Source: Acidobacteriota bacterium (GTDB lineage Bacteria > Acidobacteriota > Blastocatellia > Pyrinomonadales > Pyrinomonadaceae). From it: a stretch of 64,000 nucleotides of DNA. Made by a program: the position numbers and the translations under genes. The notes beneath the pieces were generated by a model. It saw nothing but the letters and a program-made list of their open reading frames with translations, was not told where the DNA came from and made no database searches. The stretch covers positions 1 through 64,000 of the forward strand of contig JAKOVX010000042.1 in assembly GCA_029781855.1 (NCBI GenBank), written 5' to 3'. Numbering within the stretch: the first letter of the stretch is position 1; each line of letters begins with the position of its first letter. Positions 36,925 through 46,359 of this stretch are shown piece by piece.

Positions 36925-37947
36925 ATGCCAAAGGCAAGTGCATTTAGTAGGTTTACGCGGGGTGTCAAACACACGGTGAAGGCGTTTGCTTCGACGCGGC
37001 ATCCGGTACTGGTGCACATTGTGCCGATGCGTCGGTGCAATCTCGCCTGCACGTATTGCAACGAGTACGACAAGACTAGCGATCCGGTGCCGATCGATGT
37101 GATGTTGAAACGCATCGACAAGCTTGCTGAATTCGGCTCGTCGGTCATTACCATTTCGGGCGGCGAACCGATGATGCACCCCGAGATATTCGAGATCATC
37201 GCGCGGATCCGCCACCACGGCATGATCGCCGGCCTGATCTCAAACGGTTATTACTTTCAGCCTGAAAAGGTCAAAAAGCTTAACGAGGCGGGGCTCGATT
37301 ACCTTCAGATCTCGATCGACAATGTAACGCCAGACGATGTCTCGAAAAAGAGCCTCAAGGTGCTCGACGCCAAGCTCGTTAACCTCCACGATCACGCAAA
37401 ATTTAAGGTCAACATCAATTCCGTAGTTGGCGGCGGCGTAGCAAATCCCGACGAGGCCCTGATCATCGCCAATCGTGCGCTCGAACTCGGGTTTTCGTCG
37501 ACCGTCGGAATTATTCACGACGGTGACGGCCTGAACAAGGGACTCACCGACCGCGAGAAAGAGGTCTACAAGGAGATAAAGGCAAAAGGTGCCCGATCCT
37601 ACGCCCGCTGGAATTGGTTTCAGGACGAACTTGTCGACGGCGGCGAATATGAATGGCGTTGCCGTGCCGGTTCGCGCTATCTCTATGTCGACGAAGCCGG
37701 CTTCGTCAGTTGGTGCTCGCAGCAACGCGGAACGCCGGGAATTCCCCTGCTTGAGTACACGCACGAGGACCTCAAACGCGAATACAATACCGAAAAATGG
37801 TGTGCCCCGACGTGCACTATTCAATGTGTCCACCAGGTCGGCCACCTCGACGCATGGCGCGACCCGCAGGTCTCGCTCGCCGAATACGTGAAAAAGAACG
37901 GCGGGCTCAAGAAAGAAACGGTTGCCCAGGTCTTGGGCTCAGAGTGA
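36925..37947 (+). CDS. Radical SAM protein with C-terminal auxiliary Cys motifs
   Basis: 340 residues from ATG 36925. The radical SAM [4Fe-4S] motif is C38-NLA-C42-TY-C45 in [14 protein letters not shown], with GGEP (79-82) as the SAM-binding loop. The C-terminus has Cys246, Cys264, Cys293, Cys297 and Cys301, a SPASM/twitch-like arrangement suggesting an auxiliary cluster. SPASM enzymes modify peptides or act as dehydrogenases; the substrate here is unknown and no precursor-peptide gene is obvious. It is followed 26 bases later by a small NTF2-fold gene, then a flavin reductase. Confidence 0.85.
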   Translation: MPKASAFSRFTRGVKHTVKAFASTRHPVLVHIVPMRRCNLACTYCNEYDKTSDPVPIDVMLKRIDKLAEFGSSVITISGGEPMMHPEIFEIIARIRHHGMIAGLISNGYYFQPEKVKKLNEAGLDYLQISIDNVTPDDVSKKSLKVLDAKLVNLHDHAKFKVNINSVVGGGVANPDEALIIANRALELGFSSTVGIIHDGDGLNKGLTDREKEVYKEIKAKGARSYARWNWFQDELVDGGEYEWRCRAGSRYLYVDEAGFVSWCSQQRGTPGIPLLEYTHEDLKREYNTEKWCAPTCTIQCVHQVGHLDAWRDPQVSLAEYVKKNGGLKKETVAQVLGSE

Positions 37948-37973
37948 TCGAGCTGCGATGCAGATCTCAATCT

Positions 37974-38420
37974 ATGATCGATACCGTCCGAGTTTGGCAT
38001 GACATTATCCGGACGCGCGATCTTTCCCGGCTCGATGATCTTTTTGCCGACGACGTCATGTTTTATTCCCCGGTGGTTTACACACCTCAGTCCGGCAAAT
38101 CACTCACACTTCCATACCTACAGGCCGCGTTTCACGTTTTTCTGAATGAAACGTTTAGTTACGTTCGCGAGGTTACCGGCGACCGCGATGCGGTGCTCGA
38201 ATTCCAGGTCGAAATAGACGGCTTAACGATCAACGGCGTTGATATGATCAAGTGGGACGATGCCGGCAGGATCGTCGAGTTCAAGGTGATGCTCCGACCG
38301 CTCAAAGCAGTAAATCTTATACACCAAAAGATGGGTGAGATGCTCGCGAAGCGATCTAACAACGATCAGGCAAACTTCGCGGCAATCCGGAATAATTTCG
38401 ATCGCTTCGATGATAGATAG
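37974..38420 (+). CDS. SnoaL/NTF2-fold protein
   Basis: 148 residues from ATG 37974. The pattern WHDIIRTRDLSRLDDLFADDVMFYSPV followed by beta strands (AVLEFQVEIDGLTINGVDMIKWDDAGRIVEFKVMLRP) is typical of SnoaL-like ketosteroid-isomerase-fold domains. These bind small hydrophobic molecules or act as isomerases; no specific reaction can be assigned. It sits between the radical SAM gene and an NADPH-FMN reductase gene, which may work together on a small molecule. Confidence 0.8.
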   Translation: MIDTVRVWHDIIRTRDLSRLDDLFADDVMFYSPVVYTPQSGKSLTLPYLQAAFHVFLNETFSYVREVTGDRDAVLEFQVEIDGLTINGVDMIKWDDAGRIVEFKVMLRPLKAVNLIHQKMGEMLAKRSNNDQANFAAIRNNFDRFDDR

Positions 38421-38427
38421 AGATTAT

Positions 38428-39009
38428 ATGGGCAACGAAGAACTCTTTATTCCTATTCTCCTTGGAACCAACCGAAAGGATCGTTCGAGCGAAAACGTAA
38501 CCAAATGGGTCCACGGCAAAATGTCCGAACATCCGGACATCGAAACTCAGCTTTTCGACGTGCGCGATTTTGAGCTCCCGCGTGACCATTACGGCACCGA
38601 GATCGGACATATGTTTCCGGAATGGCGAGATGCGATAATACGAGCAGACGGCTTGGTCATCGTGGCGCCCGAATACAACCACGCATATCCTGGAACGATG
38701 AAGAGCGTGCTCGACCTGCTGCTCAAGGAATACATCCACAAGGCCGTCGCTTTTGTCGGCGTTTCGGCTGGCCCTTGGGGTGGCGTCCGGGGCATCGAGG
38801 CGCTTGTTCCTATGGTTCGCGAGCTGGGACTTGTCGTAACTTTCACCGACCTTCAGTTTCCCTCGGTCCGAAGCAAGTTCGATGAGGCCGGTAATTTGCT
38901 CGACACGGCCTACGACAAGCGTGTTGCCGGGTTTCTGGACGAACTTGTGTGGATGGCAGGGACGCTTCGCTGGGGCCGGCATAACCTTTCCTCAAAATAT
39001 CACCAATAG
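38428..39009 (+). CDS. NADPH-dependent FMN reductase family protein
   Basis: 193 residues from ATG 38428; ATG 38410, overlapping the previous gene, is also in frame. Flavodoxin-like fold with the FMN loop LLGTNRKDRSSENV (8-21 or so), APEYNHAYPGTMKSVLD, the hallmark of this family, and GVSAGPWGGVRG. Members reduce FMN, quinones or azo dyes with NAD(P)H. The preceding NTF2-fold and radical SAM genes are on the same strand with short gaps. Confidence 0.88.
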   Translation: MGNEELFIPILLGTNRKDRSSENVTKWVHGKMSEHPDIETQLFDVRDFELPRDHYGTEIGHMFPEWRDAIIRADGLVIVAPEYNHAYPGTMKSVLDLLLKEYIHKAVAFVGVSAGPWGGVRGIEALVPMVRELGLVVTFTDLQFPSVRSKFDEAGNLLDTAYDKRVAGFLDELVWMAGTLRWGRHNLSSKYHQ

Positions 39010-39039
39010 GTTATTCTATCGTTTGGTAGGATAACTTTT

Positions 39040-39750
39040 ATGATACATAACGAAATGCATCGCACGCACCGCATAGGCTGGCTGCGTGCGGCCGTTTTGG
39101 GTGCAAACGACGGCATTGTTTCTACAGCGTCTCTGATCATTGGCGTTGCCTCTGCGGCTATAGCCGGCGAGTCTCCGGAGAGCGCTCACACGGCGGTTAT
39201 GGTTGCCGGCGTCGCCGGTCTCTGTGCCGGAGCGTTGTCGATGGCGGCGGGCGAATATGTGTCCGTACACTCGCAGGCCGATACGGAGAAAGCCGACATC
39301 GAACTTGAGAAAAAACATCTTGCCGACGAACCCGAGTTCGAGCTTCGAGAGCTTGCCGCTATTTACGAGAATCGCGGGCTTGAGCCGGAACTGGCGCTGA
39401 CAGTCGCCGGGCAATTGATGGCCCATGATGCACTCGGTGCCCACACACGCGACGAACTAGGCATAACTGAAACCCTCAGTGCCAATCCGCTGCAGGCGGC
39501 CGGATTCTCGGCTGCGAGTTTCGCCGTCGGAGCGATCCTGCCGCTAGGCGTGGCGTGGCTTTCGCCGGGCCCGTTGATGATCTGGTTGGTCGCGGTCAGC
39601 TCGCTGATCTTCTTGACGGCACTTGGAGGCGTCGCAGCCAGGGCAGGCGGCGCCAGCGTGATAATTGGTGCGAGCCGCGTGCTTTTCTGGGGAGCGATAG
39701 CGATGGCGGCCACAGCGTTGGTCGGTAAACTTTTCGGCGCCGCTGTGTAA
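39040..39750 (+). CDS. VIT1/CCC1-family membrane transporter
   Basis: 236 residues with about five transmembrane helices. The first helix region holds GANDGIVSTASLIIGVASA, the VIT/CCC1 signature, followed by GALSMAAGEYVSVHSQADTEKAD. The cytoplasmic loop (about 75-140, Glu/His-rich: LEKKHLADEPEFELREL) is the metal-binding domain in plant VIT1. Expected to move Fe2+ or Mn2+; specificity is inferred. Start 39040; Met at 39055 is possible. Confidence 0.88.
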   Translation: MIHNEMHRTHRIGWLRAAVLGANDGIVSTASLIIGVASAAIAGESPESAHTAVMVAGVAGLCAGALSMAAGEYVSVHSQADTEKADIELEKKHLADEPEFELRELAAIYENRGLEPELALTVAGQLMAHDALGAHTRDELGITETLSANPLQAAGFSAASFAVGAILPLGVAWLSPGPLMIWLVAVSSLIFLTALGGVAARAGGASVIIGASRVLFWGAIAMAATALVGKLFGAAV

Positions 39751-39813
39751 AAGGTTTCAGCTGAGGATTCTGTCTCGAGAGCCCGTTGTCGCGAAAATTA
39801 CCAAACTCACGAT

Positions 39814-41514
39814 ATGAAGCAACTAATTGAATGCGTGCCTAATTTTAGCGAGGGCCGCGACCTCGGGATCATTAGTCAGATCACCGCCGAGATCGAACGC
39901 GTCGACGGCGTCAAGCTCCTCGACGTCGATCCCGGAGCGACCACCAACCGCACCGTCGTTACCTTTGTCGGAACACCGGACGAAGTTATCGAGGCCGCGT
40001 TCCGGGCCGTCAAGAAGGCTCAGGAACTGATCGACATGCGGCACCATACTGGTGACCATCCGCGTTTCGGGGCGACGGACGTCTGTCCGCTGATCCCGAT
40101 CTCAGGTATCACGATGGAAGAAACGGCTGAGTACGCACGCCGTCTCGGACGTCGTCTCGGCGAGGAACTCGGTATACCCATCTATCTGTACGAAAACGCA
40201 GCATCGGAAGAAAAGCGTCGTAATCTCGCCAATTGCCGCGAAGGCGAATACGAGGGCCTTGCTGAAAAGCTCAGTGATCCAGCGTGGCGGCCCGATTTTG
40301 GTCCTGCGGAGTTCACCGAGAGCGTTGCACGGTCCGGTGCGACGGCGGTAGGTGCCCGCGACTTTTTGATTGCCGTTAATTTCAATCTAAATACGACATC
40401 GACCCGCCGTGCCAACGCCATCGCGTTTGACGTCCGTGAGAAAGGCCGCCCATTGCGCGACGGCAATCCGATCACGGGGAAACCGGTACTCGATGAAAGT
40501 GGTGAACCTGTCATGCTGCCCGGCACGCTCAAGGGAACTAAAGCGATCGGGTGGTACATCGGCGAATACGGCATTGCGCAGGTCTCGATGAATATCACGA
40601 ACCTTGCCGAGACGCCGCTCCACGTTGCGTTTGATGAAGTTTCGGAAAAGGCGGCAAAACGCGGGATCAGGGTTACCGGGCTTGAGATCGTCGGTCTCGT
40701 TCCCAAAAAGACGATGATCGACGCCGGCAAATATTATCTTGCGAAACAGCATCGTTCGCTCGGCGTGACCGAGTCCGATATCGTCAAGATCGCAGTCAAG
40801 TCGATGGGCCTTGACGACCTCAAACCCTTCGATCCCTCCGAAAAGATCATCGAACACGTCCTCGCAGCCGAGGACCGGACGCCGAAGCTCATCGATCTCA
40901 CCTGCCGTGGTTTTGCCGACGAGACCGCCTCTGAATCGCCTGCACCGGGCGGCGGCTCCATTTCGGCGTATCTCGGCGCTCTCGGTGCCGCTCTCGCGGC
41001 GATGGTGGCAAACCTTTCCGCGCACAAGGCGGGCTGGGACGACCGCTGGGAGGAATTTTCGGATTGGGCCGTCCGCGGACAGGCGATAAAGGACGATCTT
41101 CTCAGACTCGTCGACGAGGACACTGATGCATTCAACCGCGTGATGGACGCCTTCGGACTACCAAAGACGACCGACGAAGAAAAGGCCGCGCGTTCCGAGG
41201 CAATTCAGGAAGCGACCCGCTATGCGACCGAAGTGCCGTTTCGTACGATGCAGCGGTCGTTCGACGCGTTCGAGGTCATTAATGCGATGGTCGAGCAGGG
41301 AAATCCGAATTCCGTCACCGACGCTGGTGTGGGGGCACTCTGCGCAAGGTCGGCAATTATGGGTGCGTTCTTGAATGTTAAGATCAACGCCGCCGGGTTG
41401 AGAGACAAGGCTTACGCGGACGATATTCTCGCCCGGGGTGCCGAGATCGAGCAAAAAGCCCTCCAGATCGAATCCGAGATATTGCGATCTGTGAACAGCA
41501 AAATAAGCGGCTGA
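39814..41514 (+). CDS. ftcD: Bifunctional glutamate formimidoyltransferase/formimidotetrahydrofolate cyclodeaminase
   Basis: 566 residues joining both FtcD activities. Residues 1-300 are the formiminotransferase: ECVPNFSEGRD at the start, TGDHPRFGATDVCPLIP with the folate-site residues, and a second subdomain. From D361 (DLTCRGFADETASESPAPGGGS) the cyclodeaminase helical bundle begins. It transfers the formimino group from histidine degradation to tetrahydrofolate and releases ammonia. The other hut genes are not in this window. The fused form occurs in animals and in various bacteria. Confidence 0.93.
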   Translation: MKQLIECVPNFSEGRDLGIISQITAEIERVDGVKLLDVDPGATTNRTVVTFVGTPDEVIEAAFRAVKKAQELIDMRHHTGDHPRFGATDVCPLIPISGITMEETAEYARRLGRRLGEELGIPIYLYENAASEEKRRNLANCREGEYEGLAEKLSDPAWRPDFGPAEFTESVARSGATAVGARDFLIAVNFNLNTTSTRRANAIAFDVREKGRPLRDGNPITGKPVLDESGEPVMLPGTLKGTKAIGWYIGEYGIAQVSMNITNLAETPLHVAFDEVSEKAAKRGIRVTGLEIVGLVPKKTMIDAGKYYLAKQHRSLGVTESDIVKIAVKSMGLDDLKPFDPSEKIIEHVLAAEDRTPKLIDLTCRGFADETASESPAPGGGSISAYLGALGAALAAMVANLSAHKAGWDDRWEEFSDWAVRGQAIKDDLLRLVDEDTDAFNRVMDAFGLPKTTDEEKAARSEAIQEATRYATEVPFRTMQRSFDAFEVINAMVEQGNPNSVTDAGVGALCARSAIMGAFLNVKINAAGLRDKAYADDILARGAEIEQKALQIESEILRSVNSKISG

Positions 41515-41551
41515 TCGTTTCTGACCAAGTCGATTCAGCGATCTCGCGACG

Positions 41552-43000
41552 CTATCTTCGCGGTACGTTGGCACCGATCGTCCAAACGACGACCGAGCTC
41601 GAAAGGCCGGAGCCCGACAGTCGCCCTGCCATCATGATGATCGTTTCAGTCGGGTTGACCACACCCGTATCGAGCAGCGTTCTCTCGCCGATATTGAGGA
41701 GGTCCTGCGTTGAGGTTGGGGCTTCGTGTACGAATGTGTGCACGCCCCAGATGAGCGACAATTGATTACATACGTCCTGAGACGTGGTCAGGGCGAAGGT
41801 TTGCAGGCCGGACCGAACGCTCGATTGCCGTCTCGCCATCAGTCCGGACTCCGTAAATACCGCGATCTTCTCCGTTTCCAATTCTTTCGCCGCCTGAGCA
41901 GCTGCCTTGCACAGTGCCTGACTGGTTCGGCCCGAGGGCGGCATAGTGAATTTGATCGGCTGCCTAAGCTGTGCCGGTTTGATCGTTTCGGCGGCGTCGA
42001 TCATTCGGATCATTGTTTGAACTGTTTCGACGGGATACTTACCCGATGCGGTCTCGGCCGAGAGCATCACGGCGTCGGTCCCGTCCCAAACGGCGTTTGC
42101 GACGTCCGAGGCCTCGGCCCGCGTCGGGAACGGATTGTCGATCATCGACTGGAGCATCTGTGTCGCCGTAATGACAAACTTATCGTTTTCTACCGCCTCT
42201 TCGATGATCCGTTTTTGATATACCGGAACAAGCTCGACACTCGTCTCAACTCCAAGGTCGCCGCGGGCGACCATCACACCGTCGGTCGCCCGAATTATTT
42301 CCGCGAGATTATCGATCGCCTCGGATTTTTCGATCTTTGCGACGAGGAGAGCCCGGCCGAGTTTCCTTTTATTGAGGCTCTTTATGATATCGATAGCTTC
42401 CCGGCAATCCTGGGCGGTCCTCACGAACGAAAGCGCGATGTAGTCCACGTTCTGCTCCATCGCCCAGATAAGATCTGCGTGGTCCTTCTCAGTCATCGAG
42501 GGGATCGGAAGGGCCGTATTTGGCAGGTTTATGCCTTTTCGCTCGCTCAGAGTGCCGCCGAGGGTCACACGGCACAGAACATCCGTTTCGGTCTTTGACA
42601 GCACGGTCAGAACCAATGCACCATCATCCAGCAATATGCGCGTCCCTTCCTCGACGACCGTCGGCAGGTGAACGAATGTTGTGCTCACCTCTTTCGCGTT
42701 ACCGACGATATCACGCGTCGTGATCGTAAATTCCTGTCCCTCGACAAGTTCGACGGACTTGCCGCCCTCGAGCGAACGGGTGCGGATCTTCGGTCCCGAA
42801 AGATCGACCAGGATCGCGATCGGTTTCCCGACGGCCACTGCAGCCGCTCTTGCACGGACGATCGTTTCGGTGTGCTCCTCGCGGGTGCCGTGAGACATAT
42901 TGATCCGTACGGCGTTGAGTCCCGAGTTGATCATTGCTTCGATCGTGGATTGTTCGCTGGAGGCAGGCCCCAACGTGGCGAGTACTTTTGCTCTTCTCAT
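41552..43000 (-). CDS. pyk: Pyruvate kinase
   Basis: 482 residues, the last glycolytic step (PEP plus ADP to pyruvate plus ATP). It starts RRAKVLATLGPASS, with VDLSGPKIRT, the catalytic Lys in LLVAKIEKSEAI (where many enzymes have KIEN), metal-site Asp/Glu in MVARGDLGVE, and the nucleotide/PEP segment TATQMLQSMIDNPFPTRAE. The C-terminal allosteric domain is present. It converges on ftcD, with a 37-bp gap, and is 48 bp downstream of the GH15 gene on the same strand. Confidence 0.95.
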   Translation of the reverse strand: MRRAKVLATLGPASSEQSTIEAMINSGLNAVRINMSHGTREEHTETIVRARAAAVAVGKPIAILVDLSGPKIRTRSLEGGKSVELVEGQEFTITTRDIVGNAKEVSTTFVHLPTVVEEGTRILLDDGALVLTVLSKTETDVLCRVTLGGTLSERKGINLPNTALPIPSMTEKDHADLIWAMEQNVDYIALSFVRTAQDCREAIDIIKSLNKRKLGRALLVAKIEKSEAIDNLAEIIRATDGVMVARGDLGVETSVELVPVYQKRIIEEAVENDKFVITATQMLQSMIDNPFPTRAEASDVANAVWDGTDAVMLSAETASGKYPVETVQTMIRMIDAAETIKPAQLRQPIKFTMPPSGRTSQALCKAAAQAAKELETEKIAVFTESGLMARRQSSVRSGLQTFALTTSQDVCNQLSLIWGVHTFVHEAPTSTQDLLNIGERTLLDTGVVNPTETIIMMAGRLSGSGLSSSVVVWTIGANVPRR

Positions 43001-43048
43001 TTAACTTGATTTTATCCCAGACGCAGCCGCATCTAAAGAATACCGGCC

Positions 43049-44992
43049 TCAAAACGTCTTTAACTTCTCCAAATAATGGTGGATCGCCGCGACGAATGTC
43101 GAATGTGACCACGTCAGCGGCGAGACCGACGTGAACTTGCCGGTCAACGGATCCATTTGTTCAGCCAGCACGCCCGAGGGAAGCGCCGAACTGATCACTT
43201 GTTCGATCATTTCCAGAGCCTTCCCAAGGTCTTCGCGCGTTTTTGCAGCTGCAATGTAATATTCCGCGACCCAAAGCGTACATATGAACCAGGAATTGCC
43301 AACGATACCTGCGGTTTCGCGCATATATCCGTCATTTTCAAACCGTGCGACACCTCCGAATTCGGTACGATTCGTCAATCGTTCCTCGATCGCCCGCATG
43401 GTATTCACGACCATTTCATCATCGGGCTCGAAGCAGCCAAACGCAAATATCGCGAACATCGACGCGTCCACTGTTGCGTCGGAGGTGAGCGAACCGTCAT
43501 CATTCGCCTGAAATGCCCGTAGAAACCGGCCGTGTTCGCGGCTGTAAAGATGCGACCGCATCGCACCCACTATCTCGTTCGCGGCGTTGTTGTATTTATG
43601 CGCTCGATCATTTTCAGCGAACAACTCCGCGAAGTTCGCCGCTGCCCGCAGACCGGCGACGACAGTCGCACAAGTATAAGTATGGATGCCGCGGCGGTCT
43701 TCCCAAAGATTCCAACTCGGTTTCGGCAGTTTAGTTTCCGGGTCGCGAAAGTCGACCAGAAAGTCCGCACATCTGATCGTCAAATTGCGGTATAGCCGGT
43801 GGGCGAAATCAATGTCCCGGTACTTGGCGTAGTGTTCCCAGAGAGCCCAGATCACGAGTGAGGTTTCGTCCTCCTGGATCGGAAGCATCGCTTCTTGCAG
43901 GTACACGTTCCAGGATGGATGCCAACCCGAGGCAACTGTGCCGTCAGGGTTATATTTCTGCAGAAAATATCCTCGCGGGTCCATGATCTTGGCACATAGC
44001 TCATAAAACGCCCTTCCGACCTCGGCATAACCCGCGAGATCAAGGGCATTAGCGATAAATGCACCGTCACGTGTCCAAAGGTAGCTATAATGATCGGTCG
44101 CCCGCTCGGTCACGTCATGATCGTTGGCCGCGAGGATCGCCCCGCCATCGTCTATCTGGGCATCGGCGATCAGCAGAGAGCGTTTGTAGAAAGAAACGAT
44201 CTCGTCGGAGAGGCCTCCAAAGTCGGTAGAATTCTTGTTGACCCATGCCTTCCAATAATTCGAGGTGTAGTCGAAGAAGTTTTGCGGCCCTCGTTTCAAA
44301 AGGTGATCGTTAAGTTCATTCACCTCGTTATACGTCGTGCCCGCGGCGATCCAATAATGGATCTCTTTTGTCTGTCCAGCGTCGAGGTGAAAATATACTC
44401 CGATCGTCGAATCGACCGAGCCTTCGGTCGTTGCACCACCGTTTAATTTACCGTCCTCGGCATCGCGCCACGTGCCCTCACGATCGCGAAAAGCCTTGCG
44501 TCCGGTCGCAAAAGCATCAAAATTTGGAAGGGTGTTGATGAGGAAATAACGGTGTTTCTTGTAATGGATCAGCGACCTTGTCTCGGGGTCGTAGTATGCC
44601 GTGTTTCCTACCTTGTTCTCGTATATTCGAAAGTCGTGATGCAAAAATATACGGATGTTCCGGCCATGTCCGGAAAGATCGGTCACCAAGATTCGCCGCA
44701 GATAAATGTTGTCGTGGCTTGCGACCGTATCGTTGCAGACTACCGAGATCCCGAGCTTCTTGTTCGTCAGCGTTACATTTGTTACAAGGGTTTCCGGTAA
44801 GTATTCCAACTGCCGATCCCAGTCGTCGCTTGAGATCCAGTCGAATTCGCCGTCCGTCCACACACCGAACCGCGAAGGATAGCCTTCTGTATGATTCTCT
44901 TGGCCGACGTGGGGAAAGTAGATGTCCCGGATCTGATATTTGTCGTCGAAATTGACAAGGAGGTTGCCGTTTCCGACTGGGATATCTCTCAT
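43049..44992 (-). CDS. GH15-family glucoamylase/trehalase-like glycoside hydrolase
   Basis: 647 residues. An N-terminal beta-sandwich (about 1-265) precedes an (alpha/alpha)6 barrel. GH15 signature features are LWTRDGAFIANALDLAGY, SWNLWEDRRGIHTYT (acid Glu around 430) and the C-terminal LAEQMDPLTGKFTSVSPLTWSHS (base Glu around 613). No signal peptide, so the enzyme is cytoplasmic and probably acts on alpha-glucans or trehalose. It lies upstream of pyk, which would process the glucose released. Start ATG 44992. Confidence 0.88.
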   Translation of the reverse strand: MRDIPVGNGNLLVNFDDKYQIRDIYFPHVGQENHTEGYPSRFGVWTDGEFDWISSDDWDRQLEYLPETLVTNVTLTNKKLGISVVCNDTVASHDNIYLRRILVTDLSGHGRNIRIFLHHDFRIYENKVGNTAYYDPETRSLIHYKKHRYFLINTLPNFDAFATGRKAFRDREGTWRDAEDGKLNGGATTEGSVDSTIGVYFHLDAGQTKEIHYWIAAGTTYNEVNELNDHLLKRGPQNFFDYTSNYWKAWVNKNSTDFGGLSDEIVSFYKRSLLIADAQIDDGGAILAANDHDVTERATDHYSYLWTRDGAFIANALDLAGYAEVGRAFYELCAKIMDPRGYFLQKYNPDGTVASGWHPSWNVYLQEAMLPIQEDETSLVIWALWEHYAKYRDIDFAHRLYRNLTIRCADFLVDFRDPETKLPKPSWNLWEDRRGIHTYTCATVVAGLRAAANFAELFAENDRAHKYNNAANEIVGAMRSHLYSREHGRFLRAFQANDDGSLTSDATVDASMFAIFAFGCFEPDDEMVVNTMRAIEERLTNRTEFGGVARFENDGYMRETAGIVGNSWFICTLWVAEYYIAAAKTREDLGKALEMIEQVISSALPSGVLAEQMDPLTGKFTSVSPLTWSHSTFVAAIHHYLEKLKTF

Positions 44993-45007
44993 ATTCCGGT
45001 TCCGGGG

Positions 45008-45565
45008 CTAATTCGAAAGGGCCGTTTCGACCGCTGCATCTAACTGTCGCTTGACGTTGTCATCGAAGCCGACGATCTTCGTTATCATCTTGCCATTCCG
45101 GTCAAAAACGGCAGTCTGCGGGATCCTGTCATCGTTGCCTGATACAAATTCGAGCAGATCATCCTCCGGGAATGCGATCGGGTACGAGATGCTGAAGCGT
45201 TTGGCGAAAGCCGGAATCTTCGGCCGGTCGTCATCGCCACCCACGTTGAGCCCGATAACCTGCAGTTTGTCGGTCCCGTACTTGGCCTGTATTTGGTTAA
45301 GATGCGGTATTTCGTCGCGGCACGGCGGACAGTACGTCGCCCAGAAATCAAGGATCACCACCTTTCCCGCAAGCGAGCCGAATGTGGCGGTCTGCCCGTC
45401 CGTTGTCACCCACGTCATTTCTTTAACCGGCTTTTTTGGCGGCAACGGCAAATTCGTTTGCGGGACGCCGTTGACGATCGGCTGATTGGAAATGGCGACC
45501 GGCGCCGCCGCGGGGCGACAGGAGAGGACCAGAAGTGGAATTGTGAGTATCAGTATCAGCTTCAT
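45008..45565 (-). CDS. TlpA-like thiol-disulfide reductase lipoprotein
   Basis: 185 residues from ATG 45565; TTG at 45580 is in frame. The lipoprotein signal has lipobox VLSC (Cys at about 15 of the product). After a Pro-rich linker comes the thioredoxin fold: VVILDFWATYCPPCRDEIP (active-site CPPC), then cis-Pro in RIPQTAVF. These proteins reduce disulfides or apocytochromes in the periplasm. It is divergent from the IscU-BFD gene. Cytochrome-rich respiratory genes in the genome make a role in haem-protein maturation plausible. Confidence 0.88.
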   Translation of the reverse strand: MKLILILTIPLLVLSCRPAAAPVAISNQPIVNGVPQTNLPLPPKKPVKEMTWVTTDGQTATFGSLAGKVVILDFWATYCPPCRDEIPHLNQIQAKYGTDKLQVIGLNVGGDDDRPKIPAFAKRFSISYPIAFPEDDLLEFVSGNDDRIPQTAVFDRNGKMITKIVGFDDNVKRQLDAAVETALSN

Positions 45566-45644
45566 ACCGCGACTTAACAATTTTACACGATTAGTCGAAT
45601 TCTTTCATTCGCTGAGCCCGCCTTGTCCGTGGCAAAATCACTTT

Positions 45645-46223
45645 GTGGGTATTTATCCAGACAAGATCGGGGTCCGCGCCGCATCGCCGAGGTTTGCCGG
45701 AGCGATCGGGGATGCCAACGCGGTCGGTACTTCCGCAAGCCTGACCTGCGGATCGTTCGTACGTTTTAGTCTTTCGATCGACGCAGTGAAACTTGTGATC
45801 AGCGATATCAAATACGAAACGAATGGCTGCGGTTTCGCCATCGCGGCCGCGGAGACCATCGCGAGATCACTTCGCGGTAAACCACTCACCACGCTTCACG
45901 GCCTCGAAAGCGAGAAAATATTTGCGACCGAAGAAATTGCGGTTACCGATTTTCCGTCCACCCGGCGGCAATGTGCGGATATCTGCCTCGAAGCCGTACG
46001 GGCCGCTCTGGCGAACTTTCGAGCGTCGCGGGTTGCCGGATTTACCGGCGGAGATGCGCTTGTTTGTTCTTGTTTTGGGGTCGACGAAAAGACGATAGAA
46101 CGCGTGATCGACGAAAATTCGTTTGTCACGGTCGCCGAGGTAACCGAAAGAACGAACGCGGGGGCCGGCTGCGGTTCATGCCGGATGATGATCGAGGAGA
46201 TCCTGGACGGCCGTGACAGATAG
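45645..46223 (+). CDS. NifU/IscU-like Fe-S scaffold with C-terminal BFD [2Fe-2S] domain
   Basis: 192 residues from a GTG at 45645; the frame is open upstream but there overlaps the divergent tlpA gene. The IscU-like domain has the three cluster Cys at 35 (LTCGS), 62 (ETNGCGFA) and 110 (RRQCADIC). The BFD-like domain has C141-x-C143 and C176-x2-C179 (ALVCSCF, AGCGSC). This is a NifU without the C-terminal NFU domain. It should assemble or hold Fe-S clusters. No isc/suf/nif genes are adjacent, so the partner desulfurase is elsewhere. The start is uncertain. Confidence 0.8.
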   Translation: MGIYPDKIGVRAASPRFAGAIGDANAVGTSASLTCGSFVRFSLSIDAVKLVISDIKYETNGCGFAIAAAETIARSLRGKPLTTLHGLESEKIFATEEIAVTDFPSTRRQCADICLEAVRAALANFRASRVAGFTGGDALVCSCFGVDEKTIERVIDENSFVTVAEVTERTNAGAGCGSCRMMIEEILDGRDR

Positions 46224-46252
46224 GGCATATTCCGCGAGAGGCCGGATTTCTA

Positions 46253-46261
46253 TGCTATAAT
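46253..46261 (+). promoter_or_regulatory. Extended -10 promoter before the CNNM/CBS gene
   Basis: TGCTATAAT at 46253-46261 is a perfect extended -10 element (TG-n-TATAAT), 98 bases before the ATG at 46360. No good -35 box is seen, which is usual for extended -10 promoters. Confidence 0.55.
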
Positions 46262-46359
46262 TTCGAGCGACGGCTAATCCTGTATCGGTTTTGCAGCGAA
46301 TTGAGCCCGGAATTTATATGGACACCGCTAGAACATCGGCTTTAGACGCTTCGTAGACA

